From Lentibacter algarum (GTDB lineage: Bacteria; Pseudomonadota; Alphaproteobacteria; Rhodobacterales; Rhodobacteraceae): a stretch of 64,000 nucleotides of DNA. The position numbers and the translations under genes are program-made. The stretch is from the NCBI RefSeq assembly GCF_040580765.1, contig NZ_CP158687.1, forward strand, positions 2,666,001 to 2,730,000, in the 5' to 3' direction. Below the pieces are notes generated by a model. It worked only from the letters and a program-made list of their open reading frames with translations, ran no database searches and was not told the origin of the DNA. The first letter of the stretch is position 1, and every line of letters begins with the position of its first letter. Shown piece after piece: positions 8,513 through 17,619 of this stretch.

Positions 8513-8600
8513 CGAATCACTTCCAAGGACTTAGCCCAAAGCCACCCCCGATTCGCTGAATTCCGAATCACTTTATGTTGACCGATTCGCGTTGATTCGC
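8513..8600. promoter_or_regulatory. Cluster of five GANTC sites in the promoter region of the rhodanese-LysM operon
   Basis: GANTC pentamers lie at 8514, 8550, 8565, 8584 and 8594, all within 85 bp. Random expectation is one per 256 bp. They sit in direct repeats: CGAATCACTT occurs at 8513 and 8564, and CGATTCGC at 8549 and 8583. GANTC is the target of the cell-cycle methyltransferase CcrM in alphaproteobacteria, where methylation state affects GcrA/CtrA-dependent promoters. That the cluster is regulatory is an inference. Confidence 0.5.
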
Positions 8601-8673
8601 CTATATATTGAGCCAGCAGTCTAAGCATGCCCTGCGCCACAGATTGAAGCATGCCATGATTTGGGGGATAGTA

Positions 8674-9306
8674 ATGAGACGCCTTTTGGGCCTTTTTTTC
8701 GCTGGCGCGTGCCTTATGCCAGCAGTGACCATCGCACAGGATGTGCGCCTCACACCTGACATTCCATCAAAGTCGATCACACTCGCAACAGGCGAAACAC
8801 TCGTGATCGAGCGGATCCAAGACACCGCCCACCAGCTCTCAGGCGAGTTCACAAAAACATCGCGCGCCTGCCCACCCTTCTGCATTCAGGAGATGAGTGC
8901 GGGCGAAGGCGTCGAGACGGTTGGCGAAATCGAAGTCATTTCCTTCCTCGAGAACTCGGTTGCCGCAGGCAACGGCCTCTTGCTCGACAGCCGCATGCCT
9001 GAGTGGTTCGCCAAAGGCACCATTCCAGGTGCAGTCAACGTGCCCTTTGCCACGCTCGAAGCAAGCAACCCTTACCGCGACGAAATCATCAAGGCGCTCG
9101 GCGCGCAGTCCGACGGTACAACATGGGATTTTGCCGCCGCCAAGGAACTTCTGCTCTTCTGCAACGGCCCATGGTGTGAGCAATCTCTTCACGCGATCAC
9201 AGCCTTGCGCAGCGCAGGATACCCCGCCGAAAAGATCAAATACTACCGTGGCGGCATGCAGGTCTGGCTCCTCCTCGGTCTCTCGATACAGCAGCCCACG
9301 TCATGA
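8674..9306 (+). CDS. Exported rhodanese-domain protein
   Basis: The product (210 residues from the ATG at 8674) has a signal peptide MRRLLGLFFAGACLMPAVTIA followed by a region of unknown fold and a C-terminal rhodanese domain. The domain carries the GTIPGAVNVPF stretch and the active-site loop FCNGPWCEQS with a potential persulfide Cys. The start was chosen for its strong GGGGG box about seven bases upstream and because the signal peptide begins there; a longer TTG-initiated frame is less likely. It overlaps the LysM gene by four bases. Role is probably periplasmic sulfur or redox chemistry; the substrate is unknown. Confidence 0.8.
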   Translation: MRRLLGLFFAGACLMPAVTIAQDVRLTPDIPSKSITLATGETLVIERIQDTAHQLSGEFTKTSRACPPFCIQEMSAGEGVETVGEIEVISFLENSVAAGNGLLLDSRMPEWFAKGTIPGAVNVPFATLEASNPYRDEIIKALGAQSDGTTWDFAAAKELLLFCNGPWCEQSLHAITALRSAGYPAEKIKYYRGGMQVWLLLGLSIQQPTS

Positions 9307-10130
9307 AGCAGCACACCCCGCCAAACCCGCATCTTGTCCGCCTGCTGATCATCGGCGCAGCCTTTCTGACCGTTACGCTGGCCCTCATTCTGATGCAGCC
9401 ATCCAACAGCTCTCTGGCCGAGCTTCCCGAAATCGAGACGCCCTACAGCGACACGCCTGACGACAACACAGTCGCGCGCGCAGATACGGGCCTGATCAAT
9501 CTCATGCGCACGCCCACAGCGTCACAAGATGCGCCAGTCGACGAGATCACGGCAGGCGTTCTCGCCAGCCTTTCAGGCGCCCCCAAAGCAACCACCACAG
9601 CCCCCGCCCAAGACGACCCGCTGCGCAGCATGACAGCAGGTGTGCTCGCCAGCCTAACAGGTCCAGCGCCGAAGCGCCCCGCCACAGGCGCAAGCATGCA
9701 AGACCTCGTGACCCAAGCCCTCAAGCAGGGCCAGTCCGACGCCTACATCGACGCGCTGATCAATGAAGCCGCCGCCACAGGCAGCATCGCCGTACCCAGC
9801 GCGCTGCGCACGGAGGCCGGCCGCGTCGACACAGCAACGCTTCTCGCCGCGCTCGTTCGCAAATCCAATCCAGAGGCCGCTATCACACCAACAATCGACA
9901 CCAACAGCAATGGTGTCGAAGTCCGCGTGGTCCAGCGCGCAGGCGAAACCAAACGCTACAATTTCTACACAGTTCAATCTGGCGACAGCCTCGGCGCAAT
10001 CGCGCACCGCTTTTATGGCGACGCCGCGTTTTACACGTCGATTTTTGACGCCAACCGCCAGATCCTATCTAGCCCTGACCGCGTCCGCGCGGGCCAGCGG
10101 CTGAGTATCCCCGAGATCACCTCGGGGTAA
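9303..10130 (+). CDS. Membrane-anchored LysM-domain protein
   Basis: A 275-residue protein with a single N-terminal transmembrane anchor (about residues 14-34), a long Ala/Thr/Pro-rich low-complexity region containing a near-duplicated segment (ITAGVLASLSGAPK / MTAGVLASLTGPAPK), and a C-terminal LysM domain (about 222-272; YTVQSGDSLGAIAHRFYGD). LysM binds peptidoglycan, so the protein should span from inner membrane to cell wall. The ATGA overlap with the rhodanese gene indicates coexpression, probably in cell-envelope biology. A strong terminator follows. Confidence 0.85.
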   Translation: MKQHTPPNPHLVRLLIIGAAFLTVTLALILMQPSNSSLAELPEIETPYSDTPDDNTVARADTGLINLMRTPTASQDAPVDEITAGVLASLSGAPKATTTAPAQDDPLRSMTAGVLASLTGPAPKRPATGASMQDLVTQALKQGQSDAYIDALINEAAATGSIAVPSALRTEAGRVDTATLLAALVRKSNPEAAITPTIDTNSNGVEVRVVQRAGETKRYNFYTVQSGDSLGAIAHRFYGDAAFYTSIFDANRQILSSPDRVRAGQRLSIPEITSG

Positions 10131-10163
10131 GAGTTTACGAGGGCAAGAGTGTTATCTCTTAAT

Positions 10164-10217
10164 CTATCGGCAGGAGAAAGAGGGGCCGAGCCAACGGCCC
10201 CCTTTCTTTCCCGATAG
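10164..10217. terminator. Stem-loop between convergent LysM and zapE genes
   Basis: A long imperfect hairpin: CTATCGG at 10164-10170 pairs with CCGATAG at 10211-10217, with inner pairing GAAAG/CTTTC and GGGGCC/GGCCCC around a short loop. It lies between convergent genes and could act in both directions, although the U-tracts are internal rather than trailing. Confidence 0.65.
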
Positions 10218-10229
10218 AGCAAACGCAGC

Positions 10230-11291
10230 CTAGGTTTCGCCCCAGCCGTCGCCCTGCATCTCGCGCAAACGGCTCGCTGTCCGCTCAAATTCAAACGTCC
10301 CCTCGCCCTCAAGATAAAGCATCTCAGGCTCGGCCGCGGCGCTCGCAATGAGGCGCACCTTGGCTTCATACAAAGCGTCAATAAGCGTCACAAATCGCTT
10401 CGCCTCGTTAAAATTGCTGCGGGATAGGCTCGGGATATCCTCAAGGATCAAGACCCGCACCGCCTCGGCAATCGCCAGATAATCCGCAGGGCCAAGCATC
10501 TTGCCGCAGAGCTCGTGAAACCGCGCCCGTCCAACCCCGTTGTGGAATGCGGGCAAAACAACTTCGCGTTTGTTCACGCTGAGGCGCAGTGGCTTGGCCT
10601 GCGCCCCGCCCATATCCGCCCAGATCGCCGCAATCGACGCGCGCGCCGCCTCATTCGCAGGGGCAAAATACGTTGCCTCTCCTGCCAGCCTGTCCTGTCT
10701 GTAGTCTGTCGCACTCACCAGCTCGTGGACCTGAAGCCGCTCCTTGATAAGGGCAATAAAGGGCAGAAAAAGCTGACGGTTCAACCCGTTCTTGTAAAGC
10801 TCATCAGGCACACGGTTGGATGTGGTTACAACAACAACCCCCGCCTCAAACAGCGCCTCAAACAAGCGCCCGACAATCATCGCATCGGTGATATCGGTGA
10901 TCTGCATCTCGTCAAAGGCAAGGCAGCGCACCTCCTTGATGACTTTGGCGGCCACAGGTGCAAGCGCGTCCTGTACATTGTTCTGGCGCGCCTCATGCAT
11001 CCCCTTATGGATCTCCTGCATGAACGCATGAAAATGCACCCGCCGCACAGGCACGTCGAGACACTCAACAAAAAGGTCCATGAGCATCGACTTGCCACGC
11101 CCGACCCCGCCCCACATATAAACCCCACGGATCGGCTCAGGCTTCTTGGCAAACCAGCCTCGCTTCACAGGCTCTGCCAGCGCCGCACGAATGCGCTCGA
11201 GCTCAGGCAAAGCCGCCTCTTGCGCCGCATCGGCCCGCAGCGTCCCATCAGCCACACGGGCCGCATATTCAGTGATCATATCGCGCGTCAT
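10230..11291 (-). CDS. zapE: Cell division protein ZapE (AFG1-like ATPase)
   Basis: A P-loop ATPase of 353 residues related to yeast AFG1/LACE1 and E. coli ZapE, which associates with the Z-ring in E. coli. Walker A is GGVGRGKS (61-68), Walker B is CLAFDEMQITD, and TTSNRVPDELY marks the sensor region. I chose the ATG at 11291 because AGGAAG lies seven bases upstream, rather than a longer in-frame start at 11333. It is monocistronic and convergent with the LysM gene. Confidence 0.92.
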   Translation of the reverse strand: MTRDMITEYAARVADGTLRADAAQEAALPELERIRAALAEPVKRGWFAKKPEPIRGVYMWGGVGRGKSMLMDLFVECLDVPVRRVHFHAFMQEIHKGMHEARQNNVQDALAPVAAKVIKEVRCLAFDEMQITDITDAMIVGRLFEALFEAGVVVVTTSNRVPDELYKNGLNRQLFLPFIALIKERLQVHELVSATDYRQDRLAGEATYFAPANEAARASIAAIWADMGGAQAKPLRLSVNKREVVLPAFHNGVGRARFHELCGKMLGPADYLAIAEAVRVLILEDIPSLSRSNFNEAKRFVTLIDALYEAKVRLIASAAAEPEMLYLEGEGTFEFERTASRLREMQGDGWGET

Positions 11292-11528
11292 AGGGCACTT
11301 CCTAAAGCCATTCGCACCCTCGGTGCAAGTCACCCCAGCCTGCTGGGCGCTGTGCGGTCAAACAAGAGTTACAAGAGCCCAAAACCGTAGGCGCAAGCCC
11401 CCCTCAGAAAGAGTGCGAAAAGCGCCAACTTATTAAAATGAAAGCTAATCTATTGATCTTCCACATCTCGCCAAACGAATTATTTACCTGCAAAATATAT
11501 CCTCCCCTGCACAGCAAGGGACAACGTT
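11292..11528. other. Intergenic region between divergent zapE and the Hint-domain gene
   Basis: This gap of 237 bp holds the promoters of two divergent genes. The half next to the Hint gene is AT-rich. I see no repeat, RNA gene or convincing operator. Confidence 0.5.
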
Positions 11529-12719
11529 ATGGCTACAACCTACACTGTCGAAATGTTCTATGCCGGCAACTTTGCCGATATGGACACGGACGAAACAGAT
11601 TCTGACAATGAAAATCCAAATCTTGTCTTAGGGACCTTTAGCAACCTTGTTATCACGGAAGTAAGCGAAGTTGATGTTAACGAAGATGGCGTCATCTATG
11701 ATGACGAATACGGCAATGTTGACTACCTGAGCTACAACACAGGCAGCGGCCCTATCAACGTGGGTCTTGATAGCTCATCGCTTTACAATGCTAGTGTTTT
11801 GCTCGGCAACGGGTCCACATTATCTGTGCCTGTTCTGGTGATTCAGGCGACAAACGGTGATGTCTTCATTTCCGAATATCCCGCCAACCCGCTAGACGGC
11901 CTCGCCATACAGTCAATCTCACTGATCAGCCTGAACAGCTCCACCGCGTTAGGCATCAATGCGGGATTCTCTGATGTCCAAAACGCCTCCATCGTTTGCT
12001 ACGCCCCTGGTATGCTCATCGACACTCCCGAGGGCGCGCGCCTCGTAGAAACTCTGGCAGCGGGAGACTTGGTCTTGACGCGCGATCATGGCCCACAACC
12101 AATTCGCTGGGTCCGAAGTCGTCTGGATATGCTGAAAGGTTCCAAGGAGGACGACAAGCCAGTACAAATCAAAGCAGGCGCTTTGGGCCACAACCGTCCA
12201 GCCGCTGATCTGATCGTCTCACCCCAACACCGCATCCTTGTCGGGGGGGCTGGTCAGCTACAGAACATTTTCACGCAAGAGGCATTTGCAAGTGCCAAAT
12301 CCCTGACGGGCCTGTCAGGGATCCGCCACATGAAGGGCAAATCACAGATCACATGGGTCCATTTTGCCTGCGACCAACATGAAGTTGTTCGCGCCAATGG
12401 CTGTTGGACGGAGTCGCTGCTGCTCGGGCCTATGGTTGTGAATGGCCTCTCTCCGACCGAGCGTCAGGCGCTGGCCAACATTTTTGGAAGACGTCCCACA
12501 CCCAATAAAATCCTGAATGGCCCCCCCGCCAGATCATGTCTCTCTGTCAGCGCTGTGAAACAGCAGTGCCTGAAGCACCTCAGCAACAAGCGCCGACCCA
12601 CGACAAAGACTCCGCGAACATGGGACTACGATCACACAATCAAAGACGCCATCACACATGCAGCAGCAACACCTCCATTGGTCCATGCCAAAGCGCTGTG
12701 CTCCCAGCACCAAAACTGA
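11529..12719 (+). CDS. Small acidic Hint-domain protein
   Basis: A 396-residue protein with an acidic, Asp/Asn-rich N-terminal half (calcium-binding-like, no signal peptide) and a C-terminal Hint_2 domain (hedgehog/intein fold) beginning at Cys157 (VCYAPGMLIDTPEG). The domain continues through VLTRDHGPQPIRWV, SPQHRILV and FACDQHEVVRANG. The same domain ends the 2360-residue RTX protein at 47033. Such proteins in Rhodobacterales are usually exported by type I secretion, but no transporter is encoded here. After the typical domain end near ARSCLSVSAV the frame continues for about 55 unusual basic residues, which may reflect loss of the original stop. Confidence 0.8.
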   Translation: MATTYTVEMFYAGNFADMDTDETDSDNENPNLVLGTFSNLVITEVSEVDVNEDGVIYDDEYGNVDYLSYNTGSGPINVGLDSSSLYNASVLLGNGSTLSVPVLVIQATNGDVFISEYPANPLDGLAIQSISLISLNSSTALGINAGFSDVQNASIVCYAPGMLIDTPEGARLVETLAAGDLVLTRDHGPQPIRWVRSRLDMLKGSKEDDKPVQIKAGALGHNRPAADLIVSPQHRILVGGAGQLQNIFTQEAFASAKSLTGLSGIRHMKGKSQITWVHFACDQHEVVRANGCWTESLLLGPMVVNGLSPTERQALANIFGRRPTPNKILNGPPARSCLSVSAVKQQCLKHLSNKRRPTTKTPRTWDYDHTIKDAITHAAATPPLVHAKALCSQHQN

Positions 12720-12838
12720 AGCCCAAAAAGAGCCGCTTTCCGTTCAGACACCTCGCTGCGCTGCACAAAAAGTACTTAGGTTACTCCAAGCATCGAACGC
12801 CTCAGTAACCAAATTTCCCTAACAGAAATTAACGTTTA

Positions 12839-12885
12839 GGCGGTGCACGGGTTGTGCACGCCTTGTGCACGGTTTTCACCCCCCT
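12839..12885. repeat. 47-bp element with three phased GTGCAC palindromes, copy 1
   Basis: GTGCAC occurs at 12843, 12854 and 12865, an exact 11-bp period, followed by TTTTCACCCCCCT. A second copy at 23238-23284 matches at 44 of 47 positions by my alignment. Copy 1 lies about 100 bp upstream of the MFS gene. TTAA motifs flank both copies. The function is unknown; it could bind a multimeric protein on one helix face or encode a small RNA. Confidence 0.75.
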
Positions 12886-12985
12886 CCTTTTCGGGCGAAC
12901 GCTACGTTTTAAGGTAAGTTAACAAATGAATAATTGACCTTCTCCCAGAGCCGCGCCAATGATCAATTGCGATCAGGAGACCCCC

Positions 12986-14221
12986 ATGCAAAAACAAGCC
13001 TCCCTTTTCACCCCCGTGCTCATCACAGGCTGCGTGATTATCCTTGTGTCCTTTGCTATACGGGCCAGCTTCGGTGTCTTTCAAATTCCCATCGCTCAGG
13101 AGTTCAACTGGCCCCGCGCCGAGTTCTCCCTCGCCATCGCGTTGCAAAACCTCGCATGGGGCATCGGACAGCCTTTCTTTGGCGCGATTGCCGAAAAAAT
13201 AGGTGATCGTAAGGCTGTTATTATCGGCGCACTAGTTTATGCGGCGGGGCTCGTGCTCTCGTCCTTCGCCGTCAGCCCGCTTGAGCACCAACTCTATGAA
13301 ATCCTTATTGGATTTGGCGTTGCAGGCACGGGCTTTGGCGTCATTCTTGCGGTCGTCGGGCGGGCCAGCTCGGATGAAAACCGCTCCATGTCACTCGCTA
13401 TTGTCACAGCGGCGGCCAGCGGCGGGCAGGTCGTCGGCGCGCCCGTGGCCGAGTATCTTCTGGGCTTCATGTCTTGGCAGGATGTCTTCCTCGTCTTCGC
13501 AGCCGCCGTGCTCGCGCTGATCATGCTCTTGCCCTTCATGCGCGCGCCTGTCGCAGCCACCAAGCAAGAGCTCGAAGAGAGTATGGGATCCATCCTCAAA
13601 CGTGCCGCGCGCGACCCGTCTTTCACGCTGATTTTTCTTGGCTTTTTCTCTTGCGGCTACCAGCTCGCATTTGTCACAGCGCACTTCCCCGCCTTTGTCA
13701 CCGAGATGTGCAGCCCCATCGTTTCCGGCTCCATGCTCGACAACATCGGCGTGTCCTCCACCTCCGCTCTGGGCGCTGTCGCGATCTCGCTCATCGGGCT
13801 GGCAAACATCGCTGGAACACTCACAGCAGGCTACCTCGGCAAGCGCTATTCCAAGAAATATCTACTCGCCAGCATCTACCTCGCGCGCACCTTTGTCGCC
13901 GCCGCGTTTATCCTCACCCCGATGAGCCCCGCCACCGTGCTGATCTTCTCAGTTGCCATGGGCTCACTCTGGCTGGCCACCGTCCCGCTCACCTCAGGGC
14001 TCATCGCCCATATCTACGGACTGCGTTACATGGGGACCCTCTATGGGATCGTCTTCTTCTCGCATCAGCTCGGAAGCTTCCTAGGTGTCTGGCTCGGCGG
14101 GCGGATGTATGACGCCTATGGAAGTTATACCGCCGTGTGGTGGTTCGGGGTTGGCGTCGGATTGTTTTCCGCACTTGTTCATTTGCCAGTGCGCGAAAAG
14201 CCACTGGCTGCGGCCGCTTAA
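12986..14221 (+). CDS. Major facilitator superfamily transporter
   Basis: An inner-membrane carrier of 411 residues with twelve predicted segments and a central cytoplasmic loop (about residues 190-215). The loop-2 motif reads GAIAEKIGDRKAV, the MFS signature, and GLRYMGTLYGIVFFSHQ occurs near the C-terminus as in the oxalate/monocarboxylate-type MFS branch. The ATG at 12986 is preceded by AGGAGA; a longer frame from 12959 lacks this. The substrate cannot be read from sequence. It is convergent with the next gene, with five bases between stops. Confidence 0.85.
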   Translation: MQKQASLFTPVLITGCVIILVSFAIRASFGVFQIPIAQEFNWPRAEFSLAIALQNLAWGIGQPFFGAIAEKIGDRKAVIIGALVYAAGLVLSSFAVSPLEHQLYEILIGFGVAGTGFGVILAVVGRASSDENRSMSLAIVTAAASGGQVVGAPVAEYLLGFMSWQDVFLVFAAAVLALIMLLPFMRAPVAATKQELEESMGSILKRAARDPSFTLIFLGFFSCGYQLAFVTAHFPAFVTEMCSPIVSGSMLDNIGVSSTSALGAVAISLIGLANIAGTLTAGYLGKRYSKKYLLASIYLARTFVAAAFILTPMSPATVLIFSVAMGSLWLATVPLTSGLIAHIYGLRYMGTLYGIVFFSHQLGSFLGVWLGGRMYDAYGSYTAVWWFGVGVGLFSALVHLPVREKPLAAAA

Positions 14222-14226
14222 AAGGC

Positions 14227-15141
14227 TTAGCGCGTGCGCCACGCCTCCAGAATGTAGCGGCTGGTCATCAGATCAAGATGTGCGCCGCCGCCATTTTTGA
14301 AAAGCGTAATTTCGCTATCTGATTTGCGCTGCATCTTCTCAGGTGTGTAATAATCCGCGATCAGCTCGTCGCGTTGGATCACCCCCGATTGGAGCGGAAT
14401 TTCAATCTCGCCGATATGGCCGACCGTCGTATTGTAGCTGTCCACAAAGAGCCGCGAGCGCGTCAAAGCCTCATCATCCGCCTCGCGCATGTCAGGGCGA
14501 TAGGCGCCAATCAGATCGATATGTTGCCCCGCCTGAAGCCACGCTCCCATAAGGTTTGGCTCCGTCACCATCGTCGCCGATGTGATGATATCCGCTTCCT
14601 TGACAGCGGCCTCAAGACTCGTGGCCACTTTCATTCCTGGATAGCCTGCCGCCATCGCCTCAGCATTGGCTTGCGTGCGGTTCCAGACCGTAAATTCGGC
14701 ATCAGGAAAGCCCGCGCCGTAAGCCTGCCGCAGCGAACGCCCAACAGTCCCCGCACCGATGATCAGGATCTTGCGGCTGTCTTTACGGGCAAGCTTGAGA
14801 GCGCCCAGCAAAGAGTCCCCTGCCGTCTTCCATTTGGTTACGAGATGAAAATCAACGATCGCCTCAAGGCTCCCGTCAGCATCAGAATAGAGGTTCACCC
14901 CGCCGCCCACGACAGGCTTGTTCGCTTGCGGATTGTTCGGAAAGATCGTGGCGGATTTCACAGCAATCCCCATCCCGTCGATCCATGCAGCACGGCTCAA
15001 GAGCGTGTCTTTGCCACGGTAGAGAAAGGTGTCGCCAATCTCGGCCTTGGGCAGCTTATGCCCCGCCTCAAAAGCCCGCGTGAGAGCAACCCAGTCGAGC
15101 AGCTTCTCACCCTCGTGGAACGGGACCATTTCAATGCTCAT
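14227..15141 (-). CDS. Ornithine cyclodeaminase / mu-crystallin family protein
   Basis: A 304-residue NAD(P)-binding protein. The N-terminal half carries KSATIFPNNP and the Rossmann motif IIGAGTVGRSLRQAYG follows, as in ornithine cyclodeaminase, alanine dehydrogenase (archaeal) and ketimine reductase members. The substrate may be ornithine or another amino acid or cyclic imine. It is the last gene of a coupled minus-strand run; its start overlaps the HAD stop by four bases. Confidence 0.82.
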   Translation of the reverse strand: MSIEMVPFHEGEKLLDWVALTRAFEAGHKLPKAEIGDTFLYRGKDTLLSRAAWIDGMGIAVKSATIFPNNPQANKPVVGGGVNLYSDADGSLEAIVDFHLVTKWKTAGDSLLGALKLARKDSRKILIIGAGTVGRSLRQAYGAGFPDAEFTVWNRTQANAEAMAAGYPGMKVATSLEAAVKEADIITSATMVTEPNLMGAWLQAGQHIDLIGAYRPDMREADDEALTRSRLFVDSYNTTVGHIGEIEIPLQSGVIQRDELIADYYTPEKMQRKSDSEITLFKNGGGAHLDLMTSRYILEAWRTR

Positions 15142-15755
15142 CTCGCAGCCTCCTCGCTTAGCAATCCGTGTGACACCAGAGCTTGCGCCCAGCTGTCCTC
15201 GCTGTCAACGCGATGGGTCTGCCAGCCACGCGCGCGGGCGGTGGCAAGGTTATCATCGCGGTCATCACCAAAAAGAAGACGCTCGGGCGCTATCCCGCAG
15301 TCGGCCTCAACAGCGGCGTAAATCTCGTCAAACGGCTTGCGCATTTTCATGTCGCCCGAGATATATGCGCGGTCAAAATCCTGCAAAAAAGGATGCGCCT
15401 CAACACTCCACCTAAAGTTTTCCGAGCCGAAGTTTGACAAGGCAAAAACAGGCACACCCGCCGTTTTTAGAGCGCGCAGCAGCCGTACAGAGCGGTGCAT
15501 TACATGATCCGTCATCGGGAGCCACTCGTCACGCAGCATGAGCAGCTCTTCGCCAAACATTGGGTACGCGGCCGCCGCGTCGGCAATACTTGCGCCAAAG
15601 GGCGCGCCAGCGTCAATCTCGTTCATCAGCCCGTGCAAATCATAACCCGCAAAGAACGCCTCTTGGCGCGCCTTGCCCAAGCGCTTTGCATAGTAGCGTT
15701 CGGGCTGCCATTCGATCAGCACATTGCCGATATCAAAGACAACCGCCTCAATCAC
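15138..15755 (-). CDS. HAD-superfamily hydrolase (IA subfamily)
   Basis: A 205-residue soluble hydrolase. Motif I is [11 protein letters not shown] with the nucleophilic Asp, motif II is ALSNFG, motif III includes the Lys in [10 protein letters not shown], and motif IV is LFGDDRDDN. The variant without the second Asp of DxD is normal for IA variant 3 enzymes. Four-base overlaps with both neighbours indicate tight cotranslation with yaiI and the ornithine cyclodeaminase-family gene. The physiological substrate is unknown. Confidence 0.85.
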   Translation of the reverse strand: MIEAVVFDIGNVLIEWQPERYYAKRLGKARQEAFFAGYDLHGLMNEIDAGAPFGASIADAAAAYPMFGEELLMLRDEWLPMTDHVMHRSVRLLRALKTAGVPVFALSNFGSENFRWSVEAHPFLQDFDRAYISGDMKMRKPFDEIYAAVEADCGIAPERLLFGDDRDDNLATARARGWQTHRVDSEDSWAQALVSHGLLSEEAAR

Positions 15756-16195
15756 TTTGCCGCCTTCCGAAGCTCCCGCTCCAGCGCCTCCAAAAAGCGC
15801 GAGCGATCGGTTTTGGAAAAGGCTTTGCCCCCGCCTTGTCGAAACGGGTCCGCCGCGCGCAAGTCATACATCAGGTCGCGCGTGGCAAGTACATTGCCGA
15901 TGTTGGCCGCCGTTAGCGCCTCGCCGTTGTGCTTAAGCACTTGCGCTCCCGCTTCCACGCATTTTGCTGCCAAAGGAATATCCGATGTAATTACCACATC
16001 GCCTTTCCCCGCCCGCTCGGCGATCCACATATCCGCAATGTCGGGCCCGTCCGGAACGATCTCGTGGCTCACATATGGGTTGGCAGAGGGGCGCAGCCCC
16101 CCATTGCTTACCATCACAGCCATGATCTTGTGGCGGGTCGCCACGCGCTCTACTTCGTCCTTCACAGGACAGGCATCAGCATCCACATAAATCAC
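15752..16195 (-). CDS. yaiI: YaiI/YqxD family protein (DUF188)
   Basis: A 147-residue protein of the UPF0178/DUF188 family. It starts [14 protein letters not shown], has a [13 protein letters not shown] stretch and [13 protein letters not shown]. The conserved acidic residues resemble PIN-like nuclease folds, and its activity is not established to my knowledge. ATGA overlaps on both sides place it firmly in the sthA-HAD operon. Confidence 0.9.
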   Translation of the reverse strand: MIYVDADACPVKDEVERVATRHKIMAVMVSNGGLRPSANPYVSHEIVPDGPDIADMWIAERAGKGDVVITSDIPLAAKCVEAGAQVLKHNGEALTAANIGNVLATRDLMYDLRAADPFRQGGGKAFSKTDRSRFLEALERELRKAAK

Positions 16196-17610
16196 GGTTT
16201 TTTCTTCACTTTAAATTCATCAGGGATCGGCATGCGATTAAATGCATCAAGCCCCGCAATTTTGTAGGCCTCCGCCAGAGTCGGATAGTTGAACGTGTTC
16301 TTCACAAAGTAATCGACCGTGCCTTTGAGATTCAAAACAGCCTGCGCAATGTGAATAAGCTCGGTCGCGCCCTCGCCCACAATCTGCACACCAAGCACGC
16401 GCCGTGTCTTGAGGCTCACGAGCATCTTGAGCATCCCGTGCTCCAGCCCCATGATCTGGCCACGGCTGGTCTCGCGGAAGCGCGCAACACCGATTTCGTA
16501 GGGGATTTCGCGCTCCTGCATCTCTTCCTCAGACATGCCACAGGTGCTGATCTCAGGGACAGAATAAATCCCGTAAGGAAACCATGGGCTTTCCCCCAAA
16601 GTCGGCGTGTCCAACGCATGACATCCTGCAACGCGACCCTGCTGAAGCGAGGTCGACGCCAGCGAAGGATGCCCGATCACATCGCCCGCTGCGTAGATAT
16701 GGGGCACTTTGGTCTGATAGCTCTTGCGATCAACTTCAAGCCGCCCGCGGTGGTCCGTTTTGAGCCCGACAACCTCAAGCCCGAGCTTGTCTGTCGCGCC
16801 CATGCGCCCCGCAGCAAAGAGCAGCATATCAGCGCGCACATGGCGTCCGTTCTCAAGGCTCACCTCTACATGTTTGCCCGCATCTTCGATCTGCGTGATC
16901 GCCGACCCAAGCCGCAGGTCCACACCGTTTTCCTTGATCTGATGGGTAAAGTCCGAAATGAGCGCAGAATCGATAAAGTCGAGAAAGCTGTCGCGCGGCT
17001 CGATCAGCGTCACAGTGACATCAAGCGCCGAAAACATCGTGGCATATTCGACCCCGATAACACCCGCCCCCACAACAACAAGCGAACGTGGGATCTCGGA
17101 CATCTCCAGAAATTCATCACTGTCCACAACCGTGCGGCCATTGAACGGCACATAATCAGGCCGATAAGTCTTCGTTCCCGTGGCGATCAAAAACTTGTCG
17201 CCTGTGATGCGGCTGGTGTCGCCCGCTTCTGTGGCAACTTCGATCTCGTTTGGCCCAACAAACTTTGCCATGCCCAGCAATGTGTCAACGTGGTTGCGGT
17301 TGAACTGGTGCTCCAGCACATCCACTTCGTGATCCAGTGTCATATGAAGCCGTGCCTTGAGGTCACCCGCGTCAATATTGTCCTTCACACGGTAAGAGCG
17401 CCCGTAAAAACTGCGCTCACGGTAGCCTGACAAGTTGAGCACCGTCTCCCGCAACGTCTTGGAAGGGATCGTGCCGGTATGAACAGACACCCCACCCAAG
17501 CGGTCCTTACGGTCCACAACAAGCACCTTCCGCTTAAGCTTACCCGCCTGAATGGCCGCCGCGCGCCCCGCAGGGCCAGAGCCGATGATGATCAGATCAT
17601 AATGCGCCAT
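16192..17610 (-). CDS. sthA: Soluble pyridine nucleotide transhydrogenase
   Basis: A flavoprotein of 472 residues that balances NADPH and NADH in the cytosol. FAD binding is shown by [18 protein letters not shown], the former redox-disulfide site reads [17 protein letters not shown] (no Cys pair, as expected for SthA versus dihydrolipoamide dehydrogenase), and the second nucleotide motif is [15 protein letters not shown]. The dimerisation domain carries [13 protein letters not shown]. fghA ends nine bases upstream and yaiI overlaps by four. The glutathione-linked formaldehyde gene next to it suggests a shared redox role. Confidence 0.92.
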   Translation of the reverse strand: MAHYDLIIIGSGPAGRAAAIQAGKLKRKVLVVDRKDRLGGVSVHTGTIPSKTLRETVLNLSGYRERSFYGRSYRVKDNIDAGDLKARLHMTLDHEVDVLEHQFNRNHVDTLLGMAKFVGPNEIEVATEAGDTSRITGDKFLIATGTKTYRPDYVPFNGRTVVDSDEFLEMSEIPRSLVVVGAGVIGVEYATMFSALDVTVTLIEPRDSFLDFIDSALISDFTHQIKENGVDLRLGSAITQIEDAGKHVEVSLENGRHVRADMLLFAAGRMGATDKLGLEVVGLKTDHRGRLEVDRKSYQTKVPHIYAAGDVIGHPSLASTSLQQGRVAGCHALDTPTLGESPWFPYGIYSVPEISTCGMSEEEMQEREIPYEIGVARFRETSRGQIMGLEHGMLKMLVSLKTRRVLGVQIVGEGATELIHIAQAVLNLKGTVDYFVKNTFNYPTLAEAYKIAGLDAFNRMPIPDEFKVKKKP

Positions 17611-17619
17611 AAATAGTCC

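Noticed and set aside
12894..12922. CtrA site near TTAAGGTAAGTTAAC
   Set aside because: The TTAA half-sites are six bases apart, whereas the consensus needs seven.
16351..17430. Plus-strand frame of 359 codons opposite sthA
   Set aside because: Shadow of a clear transhydrogenase gene; composition typical of an antisense frame.
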